NCBI RefSeq assembly: GCF_024171735.1
Contig: NZ_JAMTCH010000004.1
Coordinates: 682,001 to 746,000 of the forward strand
Direction of reading: 5' to 3'
Length of the DNA stretch: 64,000 nt
DNA from: Prauserella alba
GTDB lineage: Bacteria > Actinomycetota > Actinomycetes > Mycobacteriales > Pseudonocardiaceae
In this document: in pieces, positions 19,814 through 27,999 of the stretch
Layout of the letters: each line of letters begins with the position of its first letter
Position numbering within the stretch: position 1 is the stretch's first letter
The notes under the pieces: model-generated
The model's database searches: none
Told to the model about the DNA's origin: nothing
The model's input: only the letters and a program-made list of their open reading frames with translations
Position numbers and translations under genes: made by a program

Positions 19814-20779
19814 ATGCTGAACCCACAACGACTCGAAGTCCTCGTACGTGTTGCAGAGACCGGCTCCATCACCGCGGCCGCCGACGAGCTCGGCTACACC
19901 CCCTCCGCGGTGTCCCAACAGCTCAAGAAGCTCGAGCGGGAGGCCGGACACCCGCTGGTCCGGCGCCGTCCTCGCGGGATCATCCCCACGGATGCGGGGC
20001 AGATCCTCGTCAGTCACGCGCGCAAGGTGCTGCGGCAGCTGGATGCCGCACAGGCCGACCTTCGCGATCTGGCCGAAGGGAACAGGGGATCTCTGATCGT
20101 GGGAGCCTTCCCCACGATGGCCGCCTCGTTCCTGCCGCGGGTGCTGGAGACATTCAAGTCGCGCTACCCGGCCATCGACCTCTCGGTCTCCAGCGGACGC
20201 TTCGACGAGCTCCTTGAGGATCTCGAACGGGGGCGCTCCCACCTGTGCTTCCTGTGGGAGTACCCGTGGCAGCCGGTCAACATCGAAGGGCTGCGCCTGC
20301 AGGAGCTGTTTCGGGAGGACTCGGTGATCCTGGTCTCGAAGCACCACCCGTTGGCTGACCAGGACGAGATCAACCTCGCACAGCTGCGCGACGAGTCGTG
20401 GATCGTGCGCGCCAACCGCCACCCCGTGGTGGAAGTCCTGGAACGGGCAGCGGAGAAAGCGGGTTTCCGGCCGTCGATCGCCCTCTACGCCAACAACTAC
20501 CAGGAGGCTCAGGCGATGGTGAGTGTGGGGATCGGAGTGGCGATGGCCCCGCGCGGTGCCATCGCCATCCAGCACCCGGACATCCGGGTGCTGACTCTGG
20601 GGGACGAAGCCCCGGTGCGCAATGTGCTGCTCGCCCAGCGGGAGGAAAGGGTCTATTCCCCGGCCGAGGTGGCCTTCCGCTCGGTGCTGATGGAACTGGT
20701 CCGGCAGGACTTCCCGACTGCTGGCCCGTCAGAGGTACGTCCGTCCCCCGAGCCGAGGACCGGGTCTCATTCCTCCTGA
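19814..20779 (+). CDS. LysR-family transcriptional regulator of the tricarboxylate island
   Basis: 321 aa. Winged HTH at residues 1-60 (MLNPQRLEVLVRVAETGSIT, then LGYTPSAVSQQLKKLERE), followed by the two-lobed effector-binding domain from about residue 90 (GSLIVGAFPTMAASFLPRVL). Start chosen at 19814, where the HTH begins and GCGGAG lies upstream; the open frame is 44 codons longer. It is divergent from the prpF-tctC-tctAB operon, the classic position for a LysR activator of that operon; the effector may be the imported tricarboxylate. The 3' end overlaps the convergent AbrB-type gene by 13 bp. Confidence 0.88.
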   Translation: MLNPQRLEVLVRVAETGSITAAADELGYTPSAVSQQLKKLEREAGHPLVRRRPRGIIPTDAGQILVSHARKVLRQLDAAQADLRDLAEGNRGSLIVGAFPTMAASFLPRVLETFKSRYPAIDLSVSSGRFDELLEDLERGRSHLCFLWEYPWQPVNIEGLRLQELFREDSVILVSKHHPLADQDEINLAQLRDESWIVRANRHPVVEVLERAAEKAGFRPSIALYANNYQEAQAMVSVGIGVAMAPRGAIAIQHPDIRVLTLGDEAPVRNVLLAQREERVYSPAEVAFRSVLMELVRQDFPTAGPSEVRPSPEPRTGSHSS

Positions 20780-21306
20780 CCGTTGCCCCTGCCGGCGATC
20801 CATCTGCGGTGGATGGCCTCAGCGGCCCGGAGAATCAGGGGGAGACTGAGCACGACGGTGAGCAGGCGAACCATATGGGCGCCGGTGACCACAGCACCGT
20901 CGAGCCCCAGAGACGCCGCAGTCGCCACCATCTCGCCGACGCCACCGGGCAACAGCCCGAACATGGACTCGCCCGGTTCCATCAGACCCCACGCGGCGAA
21001 GCCCCAGCCGAAGAAGACTCCCACCGCGAGGACGGTGGTCACAGCCAGCACGCCCGGTCCGAAGAAGTGCATGAACTGCCGGAAGACATCGGGACTCAGG
21101 GTGGCCCCGATGGCGGTGCCGATCAGGAGCTTGGCTCCCGAGGTCACCAGGTCGGGAGCCTCCACCTCGAGACCTATGCCTAGGTTGACGACGGCAGCAC
21201 CGACAAGACCTCCGGTCAGCGCCCACAGCGGGATCCGAGCCCAGCGGAAGACCAGCGCCGTCCCCAGGGAACCGGCCATCACCGCGACCAGTGCAACTGA
21301 CTCCAT
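20767..21306 (-). CDS. AbrB-type membrane protein, second half (split gene)
   Basis: 179 aa, about five membrane segments (for example IPLWALTGGLVGAAVVNLG near 25 and FFGPGVLAVTTVLAVGVFFG near 82) and the motif LLPGGVGEMVATAASLGLDG near 118. Matches one repeat of the AbrB/COG3180 membrane family, whose members usually carry two such repeats in one protein of about 350 aa. These proteins were once called regulators but look like transporters. The ATG overlaps the stop of the upstream half (TGATG), so both are probably made as a heterodimer. Function unknown. Confidence 0.72.
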   Translation of the reverse strand: MESVALVAVMAGSLGTALVFRWARIPLWALTGGLVGAAVVNLGIGLEVEAPDLVTSGAKLLIGTAIGATLSPDVFRQFMHFFGPGVLAVTTVLAVGVFFGWGFAAWGLMEPGESMFGLLPGGVGEMVATAASLGLDGAVVTGAHMVRLLTVVLSLPLILRAAEAIHRRWIAGRGNGQEE

Positions 21307-21908
21307 CAGGCGAGCACCGTCAGCAGTATGGGGAGTACCAGGAAGACGAGGGCGAACAGCCGCACCGCGTGGACGGTGAGCACCACTCCGAGCTGGGCCC
21401 CCTTGTCGACAGCCAGTGAGCTGACCTCGCTCAGCCCGCCGGGAGTAACGGTCAGCACAGCCGTGGCGGGGTCGACGCGATAGCGAGACATCAGCAGCGT
21501 GATGAAGACCAGATTGAGGATGCCCAGGGCGAGATAGGCGGCCACCACGGGAAGAGCGACGGCAGCGGTGCTCACCAGCGAGTCCACGGTGAGCATCACC
21601 CCGCTCACGAAACCGATGGCGATGAGGCCCGTCTGGCGCATCGCACGAGGAAAGGTGGCGGGGCGCATCCGCGGAGTAACGGGCTGATTGACCAGACCCG
21701 CGCCGAGCGCACTGCCGAGAAGCATCCCGGCCGGAATCCCCAGGTGCTCGAAGAGGCTGCCCACCACGGCTGCTCCGGCAAGGAGCCGCATCACTCCGAA
21801 CCACTGCCGATAGCGCGGACGTTCCTGTTCGGAGTTCAACCCTCTCCCCTCGCTCTCTGCCCTGACCAGACATACGTGCCTGTTGAGCTCCAGTCGGATA
21901 CTTGGCAT
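21306..21908 (-). CDS. AbrB-type membrane protein, first half (split gene)
   Basis: Up to 200 aa; the membrane part starts near residue 35 (MRLLAGAAVVGSLFEHLGIP), with the repeat motif TPGGLSEVSSLAVDKGAQLG near 155 mirroring the second half. This is the other repeat of the AbrB/COG3180 family. The true start is uncertain: the ATG at 21908 has no Shine-Dalgarno and lies in a repeated operator-like motif, while purine-rich sequence further downstream could serve a GTG or TTG start near 21836-21860. Divergent from tcuA and coupled to the second half. Confidence 0.68.
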   Translation of the reverse strand: MPSIRLELNRHVCLVRAESEGRGLNSEQERPRYRQWFGVMRLLAGAAVVGSLFEHLGIPAGMLLGSALGAGLVNQPVTPRMRPATFPRAMRQTGLIAIGFVSGVMLTVDSLVSTAAVALPVVAAYLALGILNLVFITLLMSRYRVDPATAVLTVTPGGLSEVSSLAVDKGAQLGVVLTVHAVRLFALVFLVLPILLTVLA

Positions 21909-21933
21909 GCTGAACGAGCTTTTGGCATACCAA
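21902..21933. promoter_or_regulatory. Repeated operator-like motif upstream of tcuA
   Basis: TTGGCATGC at 21902 and TTGGCATAC at 21922 are direct repeats 20 bp apart (two helical turns). The second extends to the near-palindrome TTGGCATACCAA, which resembles sites of GntR/FCD regulators. It ends just before the tcuA Shine-Dalgarno. The FCD regulator gene lies at the end of the same operon. Confidence 0.55.
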
Positions 21934-21943
21934 GGGAGTATAG

Positions 21944-23416
21944 ATGTCTACCTATACCGCTGATGTTCTCGTCGTCGGCGCGGGAAACGCCGCGATGTGC
22001 GCAGCGCATGCAGCCCGCGAGGCCGGCAGACAAGTGCTGGTCCTGGAGGCGGCGCCGAGGTCCCAGGCGGGCGGCAACAGCTACTTCACGGCAGGGGCCA
22101 CCCGGATGACCCATGAAGGACTGGAGAGCCTCAAAGACCTGGTGGAGCCCGACGAGCGACACAGCCGCAGCGAGGTGCCGCCCTACTCGAAGGAGGACTA
22201 CGCCGCAGACCTGAAGAAGGTCACCATGGGGCGCAACGATCCGGACATGACCGAGATCCTGACCTCGAACATCTCCGCCGACATGCGGTGGCTCAAGACC
22301 AAAGGGATGCGGTATCGCCTGATGTACGAGCGGCAGGCCTACGAGACCCCCGAGGGGGCCTACCTGTTCTGGGGAGGGCTGCACGTGGGCAATGTCGACG
22401 GAGGTGAGGGCTTGCTCCGTGATCATCTCCGCGTCGCAGAGGAGACCGGCATCGAGATCCTCTACGAGGCCCGAGCCGTGAAGCTGACCGAAGAGGCCGG
22501 TGCTGTCACCGGTGTGACCTTCGAGCGCTTCGGCGAGGAGCACACCGTCCGCGCCGAAGCGACGGTCCTGGGCAGCGGCGGGTTCGAGGCCAACAAGGAG
22601 ATGCGGGCCGAGCACATGGGCGCCGAGTGGCACCACGCCATCACCCGAGGAACCCCCTTCAACACCGGCACCATGCTGCAGGAAGCGCTACGACTCGGCG
22701 CGGCCAAGGGCGGCGACTGGGCCTCCTGCCACGCCACTCAGTGGGACGCCGGCTACGAGGACAACGAGTCCAACTACGAGGTCACCAACCGGCTGACCCG
22801 GCAAAGCTATCCACTGGGTATCATCGTCGATCGCCACGGGAAGCGATTCCTCGACGAGGGCGCAGACTTCCGGAACCTGACCTACGCCAAGTACGGCAAG
22901 GAGGTGCTGATGCAGCCCGGTGCCATCGCCTGGCAGATCTTCGACGCATCACTGCGCCCCATGCTGCGCTCCCAGGAGTACGAAGTACCCGGGGTGGGCG
23001 AGCACGTGGCAGACTCGCTGCAGGAGCTGGCCGAGCAGGCCGGCATCGACCCGGCCGGTTTCGCCGAGACGGTGGAGTCGTTCAACGCCTCCGTCGACAC
23101 CTCCGCCGAGTTCAATCCCAACGTGAAGGACGGCCGCGCAGCGCGCACCGAGCCGCCGAAATCCAACTGGGCCAACCGGATCGCCGAACCGCCCTTCTAC
23201 GCCTATCCCGTCACCTGCGGGATCACCTTCACCTTCGGAGGCCTCAAGGGCGATTCCCGGGCCAGAGTGCTGAAGGAGGACGGCTCGCCCATCCCGCGGC
23301 TCTTCGCCTGCGGTGAGGCACTCGGCGGCCTTTTCAGCGAGAACTATCCGGGCGGCTCCGGCCTGGCGGCCGGGATCGTCTTCGGCCGGATCGCCGGACG
23401 GAGCGCCGCTGCGTGA
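21944..23416 (+). CDS. tcuA: FAD-dependent tricarballylate dehydrogenase (TcuA type)
   Basis: 490 aa flavoprotein of the fumarate reductase/succinate dehydrogenase family. FAD-binding DVLVVGAGNAAMCAAHAARE at the N-terminus; GGNSYFTAGATRM near residue 43; HATQWDAGYEDNESNYEV near 263; C-terminal CGEALGGLFSENYPGGSGLA. In Salmonella TcuA oxidises tricarballylate to cis-aconitate, with TcuB re-oxidising the flavin. No TcuB-like Fe-S membrane protein is encoded in the window. GGGAG lies 5 nt before the ATG. Its stop overlaps the gntR GTG. Cytoplasmic. The exact substrate is inferred from family and from the tricarboxylate transporter beside it. Confidence 0.82.
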   Translation: MSTYTADVLVVGAGNAAMCAAHAAREAGRQVLVLEAAPRSQAGGNSYFTAGATRMTHEGLESLKDLVEPDERHSRSEVPPYSKEDYAADLKKVTMGRNDPDMTEILTSNISADMRWLKTKGMRYRLMYERQAYETPEGAYLFWGGLHVGNVDGGEGLLRDHLRVAEETGIEILYEARAVKLTEEAGAVTGVTFERFGEEHTVRAEATVLGSGGFEANKEMRAEHMGAEWHHAITRGTPFNTGTMLQEALRLGAAKGGDWASCHATQWDAGYEDNESNYEVTNRLTRQSYPLGIIVDRHGKRFLDEGADFRNLTYAKYGKEVLMQPGAIAWQIFDASLRPMLRSQEYEVPGVGEHVADSLQELAEQAGIDPAGFAETVESFNASVDTSAEFNPNVKDGRAARTEPPKSNWANRIAEPPFYAYPVTCGITFTFGGLKGDSRARVLKEDGSPIPRLFACGEALGGLFSENYPGGSGLAAGIVFGRIAGRSAAA

Positions 23417-24030
23417 CGTTCCGCCCCCAGGTCGACGTGGTCTACGAACAGCTGCGCTCGAAAATCCTCGACGGCTCGCTCGAGCAGGGGTACGACCTCC
23501 ATGAGCGGGCAGTGGCTGAACTGGTCGGCACCTCCCGGACCCCGGTCCGGGAGGCGGTCGCCCGGCTGGTGGTCGACGGACTGGCCGAACGTCACGGCCG
23601 ACGCACCAGGGTGACCGTCTGGGACGACGAGAAGACCGGCCAGCTCTACGAGATGCGTGCAGCCCTCGAGTCGGAGGCCTGCCGACTGGCCGCCATGCGC
23701 CGCAGCGAGAGCGTGGTGATGCGGCTACAGGCCTCGGTCGCCGAGCAGCGCAAGCTGGCCGACCCGTCCCCCGTGGCTCGCCGCGACATCAATTACGAGT
23801 TCCACGAGGAGATCTGGCAGGCGAGCGGCAATCCCTTCCTGCTGGAGACCAACCAGAAGTACGGGGTGCAGTCGATGTGCATAGCCCCGACCACGCTGCG
23901 CCACGACGAGCGCTGGAAGACCGCCCTGGACGAGCACGAACGACTCGTGGAACACATCAGCCGACACGAAGCGGGCGAGGCGGCGGCGCTGATGCACCAC
24001 CACCTCGCATCAGCGTTCAGACGGCGTTGA
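23413..24030 (+). CDS. GntR-family regulator, FCD subfamily
   Basis: 205 aa. Winged HTH at residues 5-70 (VVYEQLRSKILDGSLEQGYD, then VGTSRTPVREAVARLVVDGL) and a C-terminal FCD ligand domain from about 75 (YEMRAALESEACRLAAM, with NYEFHEEIWQASGN). FCD proteins often sense organic acids and usually repress. GTG start overlaps the tcuA stop (GTGA), so it is co-translated with tcuA and may autoregulate through the TTGGCATAC repeats upstream of tcuA. Last intact gene of the island. Confidence 0.85.
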   Translation: MTFRPQVDVVYEQLRSKILDGSLEQGYDLHERAVAELVGTSRTPVREAVARLVVDGLAERHGRRTRVTVWDDEKTGQLYEMRAALESEACRLAAMRRSESVVMRLQASVAEQRKLADPSPVARRDINYEFHEEIWQASGNPFLLETNQKYGVQSMCIAPTTLRHDERWKTALDEHERLVEHISRHEAGEAAALMHHHLASAFRRR

Positions 24031-24097
24031 CCACCGCCTGGGTGACCTCCATGGCGCCGTCGCCGGTATCCGGTTCAGCCCTTCCACTCCTTGAAAT
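24017..24097 (-). pseudogene. C-terminal remnant of a metabolic gene at the right island edge
   Basis: A frame of about 26 codons on the minus strand ends with PDTGDGAMEVTQAVVNAV and a stop that lies inside the gntR 3' end. The pattern resembles the last residues of isocitrate/isopropylmalate/tartrate dehydrogenases. The frame is closed upstream by a stop at 24098-24100, and the next 80 bp are AT-rich, non-coding-looking DNA. Family call is weak. Confidence 0.28.
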
Positions 24098-24244
24098 TCA
24101 GCAGGAATGAACAACATCCTCATTCGAACGATGATGAATTCCTTCCGGCGGATATTTCGGTACCGAACCGGGTATCAGCTTTGCAAGACCTCGAACGCCG
24201 GCCGACCACGGCTCGACGACTCAGCGGAGCATCGGCGGCCCAGT

Positions 24245-24823
24245 TCAGAGCGCGGCGTCGAGCAGCTGCCGCGCGGCGTCCCTGGCTCCGGCGACCGCCC
24301 CGGGGACGACGTCGACCGAGGCCGCGACGGCGGCGCCTTCGAACAGCATGAACAGTGATGCCGCGAGTTTGCGCGGATTGCGCGCGCCGGTGTCGCGCAC
24401 GAGCTGCCGCAGGTAGTCGAGCACCCACTGCTTCTCGTCGCCGATGGCGGGGCGTGCGGGATGGTCGGGATCGGGAAGCTCGGCCAGCGCGTTGACGAAC
24501 GCACACCCGCGTGGGTTCTCCGCGGCCATCCAAGATTCCAGGGCATCGAACATCAGCAGCACCCGGCGCCGGGGTCCGAACCGGCCCGGCTGTTCGACGA
24601 CCGCGGTCACGTGCTCCCGCCATCTGGCGTCCCTGCGTTCGAGGTACAGCCGAACGATGACGTCCTTCGAACCGAACCTGTCGTAGAGCGTCTTCTTGGT
24701 GACCCCCGCCTCCGCGGCGATCATGTCCACGCCCACGGCGTGGATGCCCTTGTCGTAGAACAGGTTCTCCACGACCTCGAGCACCCGCTCTGCCGCGGGC
24801 GTCATCGCCGACTGTTCGGTCAT
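24245..24823 (-). CDS. TetR/AcrR-family repressor
   Basis: 192 aa. The N-terminal HTH is clear: RVLEVVENLFYDKGIHAVGV, then EAGVTKKTLYDRFGSKDVIV (residues about 13-56). The C-terminal ligand domain includes ENPRGCAFVNALAELPDPDH. Divergent from the EamA-type exporter gene, with a dyad GTATAG-N9-CTATAC between them, so it probably represses both itself and the transporter. The inducer cannot be told from the sequence. Confidence 0.88.
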   Translation of the reverse strand: MTEQSAMTPAAERVLEVVENLFYDKGIHAVGVDMIAAEAGVTKKTLYDRFGSKDVIVRLYLERRDARWREHVTAVVEQPGRFGPRRRVLLMFDALESWMAAENPRGCAFVNALAELPDPDHPARPAIGDEKQWVLDYLRQLVRDTGARNPRKLAASLFMLFEGAAVAASVDVVPGAVAGARDAARQLLDAAL

Positions 24824-24930
24824 ACCTGAATCCTATGCGGTCGCGCGGAACGTGTCCGGTCGGGCGCCAGCAGGAGGCGAGCGCACCCCTGCCGCACCAC
24901 TTCTCGGCCTTCTTGACGGTAAACAGATCT

Positions 24931-24951
24931 GTATAGTACGACTAGCTATAC
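24931..24951. promoter_or_regulatory. Candidate TetR operator
   Basis: GTATAG-N9-CTATAC, a perfect 6-bp dyad in the tetR/eamA intergenic region, with TTGACG (24913-24918) just upstream as a possible -35 for the transporter. Confidence 0.5.
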
Positions 24952-24992
24952 CGGTCAGTTTACTCGACCATCGGCCGACCCGAGGGGGATTC

Positions 24993-26090
24993 GTGGGAAC
25001 GTCCCGCACCGACGCCGGACTCGCGGTGGGATTCGTGCTGCTCTGGAGTTCCGGTTTCATCGGCGCGACCATGGGCACCGCTCTGACGAGCAGTGCGACC
25101 CTGCTGGCTTGGCGGTTCGCCGTGGTCACCGCGCTACTGGGGCTGTGGTGGCTGACCTTCCGACGTCGGCGCATTCCACTACGCGAGCTCGGCGTGCACG
25201 GGTTGCTCGGACTGCTGACCCAGGCCGGCTACCTGTCGGGCGTCGTGTGGTCGGCCGAACTGGGGGTTCCCGCGGGCACGTCGGCGCTGATCGCGGCGCT
25301 GCAGCCGATTGTCGCCGCGGCACTGTCGGGGCCGCTGCTCGGCGAGCACACCTCGGCCACACAGTGGCTGGGCCTGCTGCTCGGCCTCGGCGGCGTCGCG
25401 CTCGTCGTGTCGGGTGACCTCGCAGGCAGCGCACCCGCCCTCGCGTACACGCTGCCGCTGCTGGCGATGCTCAGCCTCGTGGCGGGCACGTTCGCGCAAC
25501 GCCGGCTCCCCTCGACGCTCCCACTCGGCGAGTCCCTGCTGATCCAGGCCGCGCTCTCCACTCTGGTGTTCATGCCGGTCGCAGCCCTCACGGGCGACTT
25601 CGCCCCACCGGTGTCGGGCGACTTCTGGTTCGCGATCGCCTGGCTCGTCGTTCTGTCGACATTCGGCGGCTACGGGTTCTACTGGGCGGTTGCCAGGCGC
25701 GGGTCGGTGCGCCGGGTGTCCACCCTGCTGTACCTGACCCCGCCGACGACGATGCTCGCCGCGCTGCTGATGTTCGGCGAGCCGGTGACGGCCGAGGGAC
25801 TGGCGGGGCTCGTCGTGTGCTTCGGCGCCGTGCTGCTCGCGCTGCGCTCACCACGCGAGATGTCGGCCCCACGAGCGACGATGGAGCCATGCACCGCGAC
25901 TTCGAACCCGGCGAACCCCGCGAGCCCGGCGCCCCAGAACCCGGCACCGGCTGCCTGCACCTCGACGACGTCACCAAGGCCTCCGGCGAGCTGGCCGCCA
26001 CGCGATCACGCAAGGCCAAGACCGCGATCCTGGCGGACGTCCTTGGCCGCGCGGCGGCGGACGAGCTCGCGTCCACGGTCGCGTTCCTGA
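24993..26090 (+). CDS. EamA/DMT-family transporter with read-through tail
   Basis: Ten membrane segments in two EamA repeats over residues 1 to about 285 (VGFVLLWSSGFIGATMGTAL at the start; second repeat from SLVAGTFAQRRLPSTLP). Members export small metabolites or drugs. GTG start with GAGGGG 4 nt upstream. The reading frame does not stop after the last membrane segment but runs about 70 residues (Pro/Ser/Arg-rich, not family-like) into the ligase gene, overlapping it by 202 bp in another frame. The tail may be an artefact of a lost stop codon. Divergent from the TetR gene. Confidence 0.8.
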   Translation: MGTSRTDAGLAVGFVLLWSSGFIGATMGTALTSSATLLAWRFAVVTALLGLWWLTFRRRRIPLRELGVHGLLGLLTQAGYLSGVVWSAELGVPAGTSALIAALQPIVAAALSGPLLGEHTSATQWLGLLLGLGGVALVVSGDLAGSAPALAYTLPLLAMLSLVAGTFAQRRLPSTLPLGESLLIQAALSTLVFMPVAALTGDFAPPVSGDFWFAIAWLVVLSTFGGYGFYWAVARRGSVRRVSTLLYLTPPTTMLAALLMFGEPVTAEGLAGLVVCFGAVLLALRSPREMSAPRATMEPCTATSNPANPASPAPQNPAPAACTSTTSPRPPASWPPRDHARPRPRSWRTSLAARRRTSSRPRSRS

Positions 26091-27466
26091 CGGGAACTCC
26101 GACGCAGGGCCGCATCGGCGTGGGGTGGCGGACGCTGCGCGACCTGCTCGGACGCTGTGCACCGGAGCCGACGCTCACGGTCGCCGAGGTCGACGCGCTC
26201 CTCGGCGAGGTCGCCGCCACGAGCGGCAGCGGATCGGCCTCCCGTCGCTCCGAGCTGCTGTCGGGCCTGCTGAGCCGGGCAACCCAGGGGGAACAGGACT
26301 TCCTGCTACGGCTGCTCACGGGGGAACTGCGACAGGGTGCGCTGGAAGGCGTGATGATCGAGGCGATCGCGTCCGCCACCGACGTTCCCGGTGACCTGGT
26401 CCGGCGGGCGGTGATGATCTCCGGTGACCTGGCCACGACCGCGGCGGCCGCGGCCGGGGGCGGGCAGGGGGCGTTGCGGGCCTTCCACCTCGAACTCGGA
26501 CGACCGGTTCGGCCCATGCTCGCCTCACCTGCCGACTCACTGGACCAGGCAGTCGACGGAATCGCGCACCCGATTGTCGAGTACAAAATGGACGGCGCCC
26601 GCATCCAGGTGCACCGCGACGGCGACGACGTGCACGTCTACACCCGCACACTGCGTGACATCACCCGGCACGCAGCGGAACTCGCCGACCTCGTGCGTGG
26701 ACTGCCGTGCACGTCCGTGGTCCTCGACGGCGAGACGCTCGCACTCACCGACGACGGAAGGCCACGGCCGTTCCAGGAGACGATGGCACGGTTCGGCAGT
26801 ACGCGGCAGGAACAGGTCGAGGCGTTGCTGTTGCGGCCGTACTTCTTCGACTGCCTGCACCTCGACGGCGTCGATCTGCTCGACGCGCCACTCCACCGGA
26901 GACGGGAAGCGCTGCACCGGGTCGCGGGCGAGCACGTCATCCCCGGCGAAGCCGCACCGGCCGACGCCGCGACGCTGCTGGAGTCGTCGTTGGACGCTGG
27001 TCACGAAGGCCTCATGGTGAAGGATCCGGACACGCCGTACGCCGCGGGCAGGCGAGGGCGCGCGTGGCTGAAGGTCAAGCCGTCGCACACGCTTGATCTG
27101 GTCGTGCTGGCCGCGGAGTGGGGGCACGGCAGGCGCACCGGCTATCTGTCCAATCTGCACCTCGGAGCGCGCGATCCGGATGGCGGCGAACCGATCATGG
27201 TCGGCAAGACGTTCAAGGGCCTGACCGACGAGCTGCTGGCATGGCAGACTCGCCACTTCCCCGAACTGGAGCGGCGCAGCGATGACTGGACCGTCCACAT
27301 GCGGCCGGAGCTGGTCGTCGAGATCGAACTGGACGGGGTGCAGACGAGCACCCGCTACCCCGGCGGCGTCGCACTGCGGTTCGCCAGGGTGCTGCGCTAT
27401 CGCGAGGACAAGGATGCGGCCGACGCCGACACCGTCGACGACGTGCGCGCCCTGCGGCGCGACTGA
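25889..27466 (+). CDS. ATP-dependent DNA ligase, LigB type
   Basis: Seals nicks in DNA using ATP. 525 aa, close to mycobacterial LigB (Rv3062). An N-terminal DNA-binding domain (about 22-200) is followed by the adenylation domain with the lysine motif EYKMDGARIQVHRDG (nucleophile about K233), then LDGETLAL, FFDCLHLDG, EGLMVKDPD and RAWLKVKPSH, and an OB domain including TFKGLTDELLAWQ. The start is placed at the first ATG outside the transporter core; GGAG lies close before it. The first 20 residues are Pro/Gly-rich, so the true start could be slightly later. Confidence 0.9.
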   Translation: MHRDFEPGEPREPGAPEPGTGCLHLDDVTKASGELAATRSRKAKTAILADVLGRAAADELASTVAFLTGTPTQGRIGVGWRTLRDLLGRCAPEPTLTVAEVDALLGEVAATSGSGSASRRSELLSGLLSRATQGEQDFLLRLLTGELRQGALEGVMIEAIASATDVPGDLVRRAVMISGDLATTAAAAAGGGQGALRAFHLELGRPVRPMLASPADSLDQAVDGIAHPIVEYKMDGARIQVHRDGDDVHVYTRTLRDITRHAAELADLVRGLPCTSVVLDGETLALTDDGRPRPFQETMARFGSTRQEQVEALLLRPYFFDCLHLDGVDLLDAPLHRRREALHRVAGEHVIPGEAAPADAATLLESSLDAGHEGLMVKDPDTPYAAGRRGRAWLKVKPSHTLDLVVLAAEWGHGRRTGYLSNLHLGARDPDGGEPIMVGKTFKGLTDELLAWQTRHFPELERRSDDWTVHMRPELVVEIELDGVQTSTRYPGGVALRFARVLRYREDKDAADADTVDDVRALRRD

Positions 27467-27540
27467 TCACCACCGCCGCCGCCGGATCGCGCGGCGAAAC
27501 TCACGTGCACGGCGTGGTCGGGGCCCGCTGCCGTCCCGCC

Positions 27541-27999
27541 ATGACCTCGGCAGCGTTCGTCCCGGACGACTTCGAACCGCCCGCACCGCTCGTCACGGAC
27601 TCGTTCCACCTCGAACCGCTGGGGCCGCAGCACAACGAGGCCGACCACGCCGCGTGGACCTCCAGCATCGACCACATCCGAGCGACGCCGGGCTACCCGG
27701 ACGGCGACTGGCCGCCGCTCGAGGGGATGTCGCTCGAAGCCAACCACGACGACCTGGTGCGGCACGCAGCCGACTTCACGAACCGCGTCGGGTTCACCTA
27801 CACGGTCCTGGAACCGGCCGCCGGCGACGTTATCGGCTGCGTGTACCTGTATCCGGCGTCGGCCGCGGACTACGACGTCACGGTCCAGTCATGGGTCCGG
27901 GCGGACCGGGCCGAGCTCGACGACCGGCTGGCAGATGCGGTCGCCACCTGGCTCGCCGCCGAGTGGCCCTGGCACCGCGTGGACCACGGCGGCCGCTGA
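27541..27999 (+). CDS. GNAT-family N-acetyltransferase-like protein
   Basis: 152 aa. Resembles the GNAT relatives that begin with LVTDSFHLEPLGPQHNEAD and carry a substrate loop (TPGYPDGDWPPLEGMSLEANHDDLVRH region) and the strand GFTYTVLEP, then VIGCVYLYPA. A canonical acetyl-CoA loop (Q/RxxGxG/A) is not visible, so activity is uncertain. Short intergenic distance behind the ligase gene. Its 3' 122 bp overlap the convergent MFS gene frame. Confidence 0.65.
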   Translation: MTSAAFVPDDFEPPAPLVTDSFHLEPLGPQHNEADHAAWTSSIDHIRATPGYPDGDWPPLEGMSLEANHDDLVRHAADFTNRVGFTYTVLEPAAGDVIGCVYLYPASAADYDVTVQSWVRADRAELDDRLADAVATWLAAEWPWHRVDHGGR

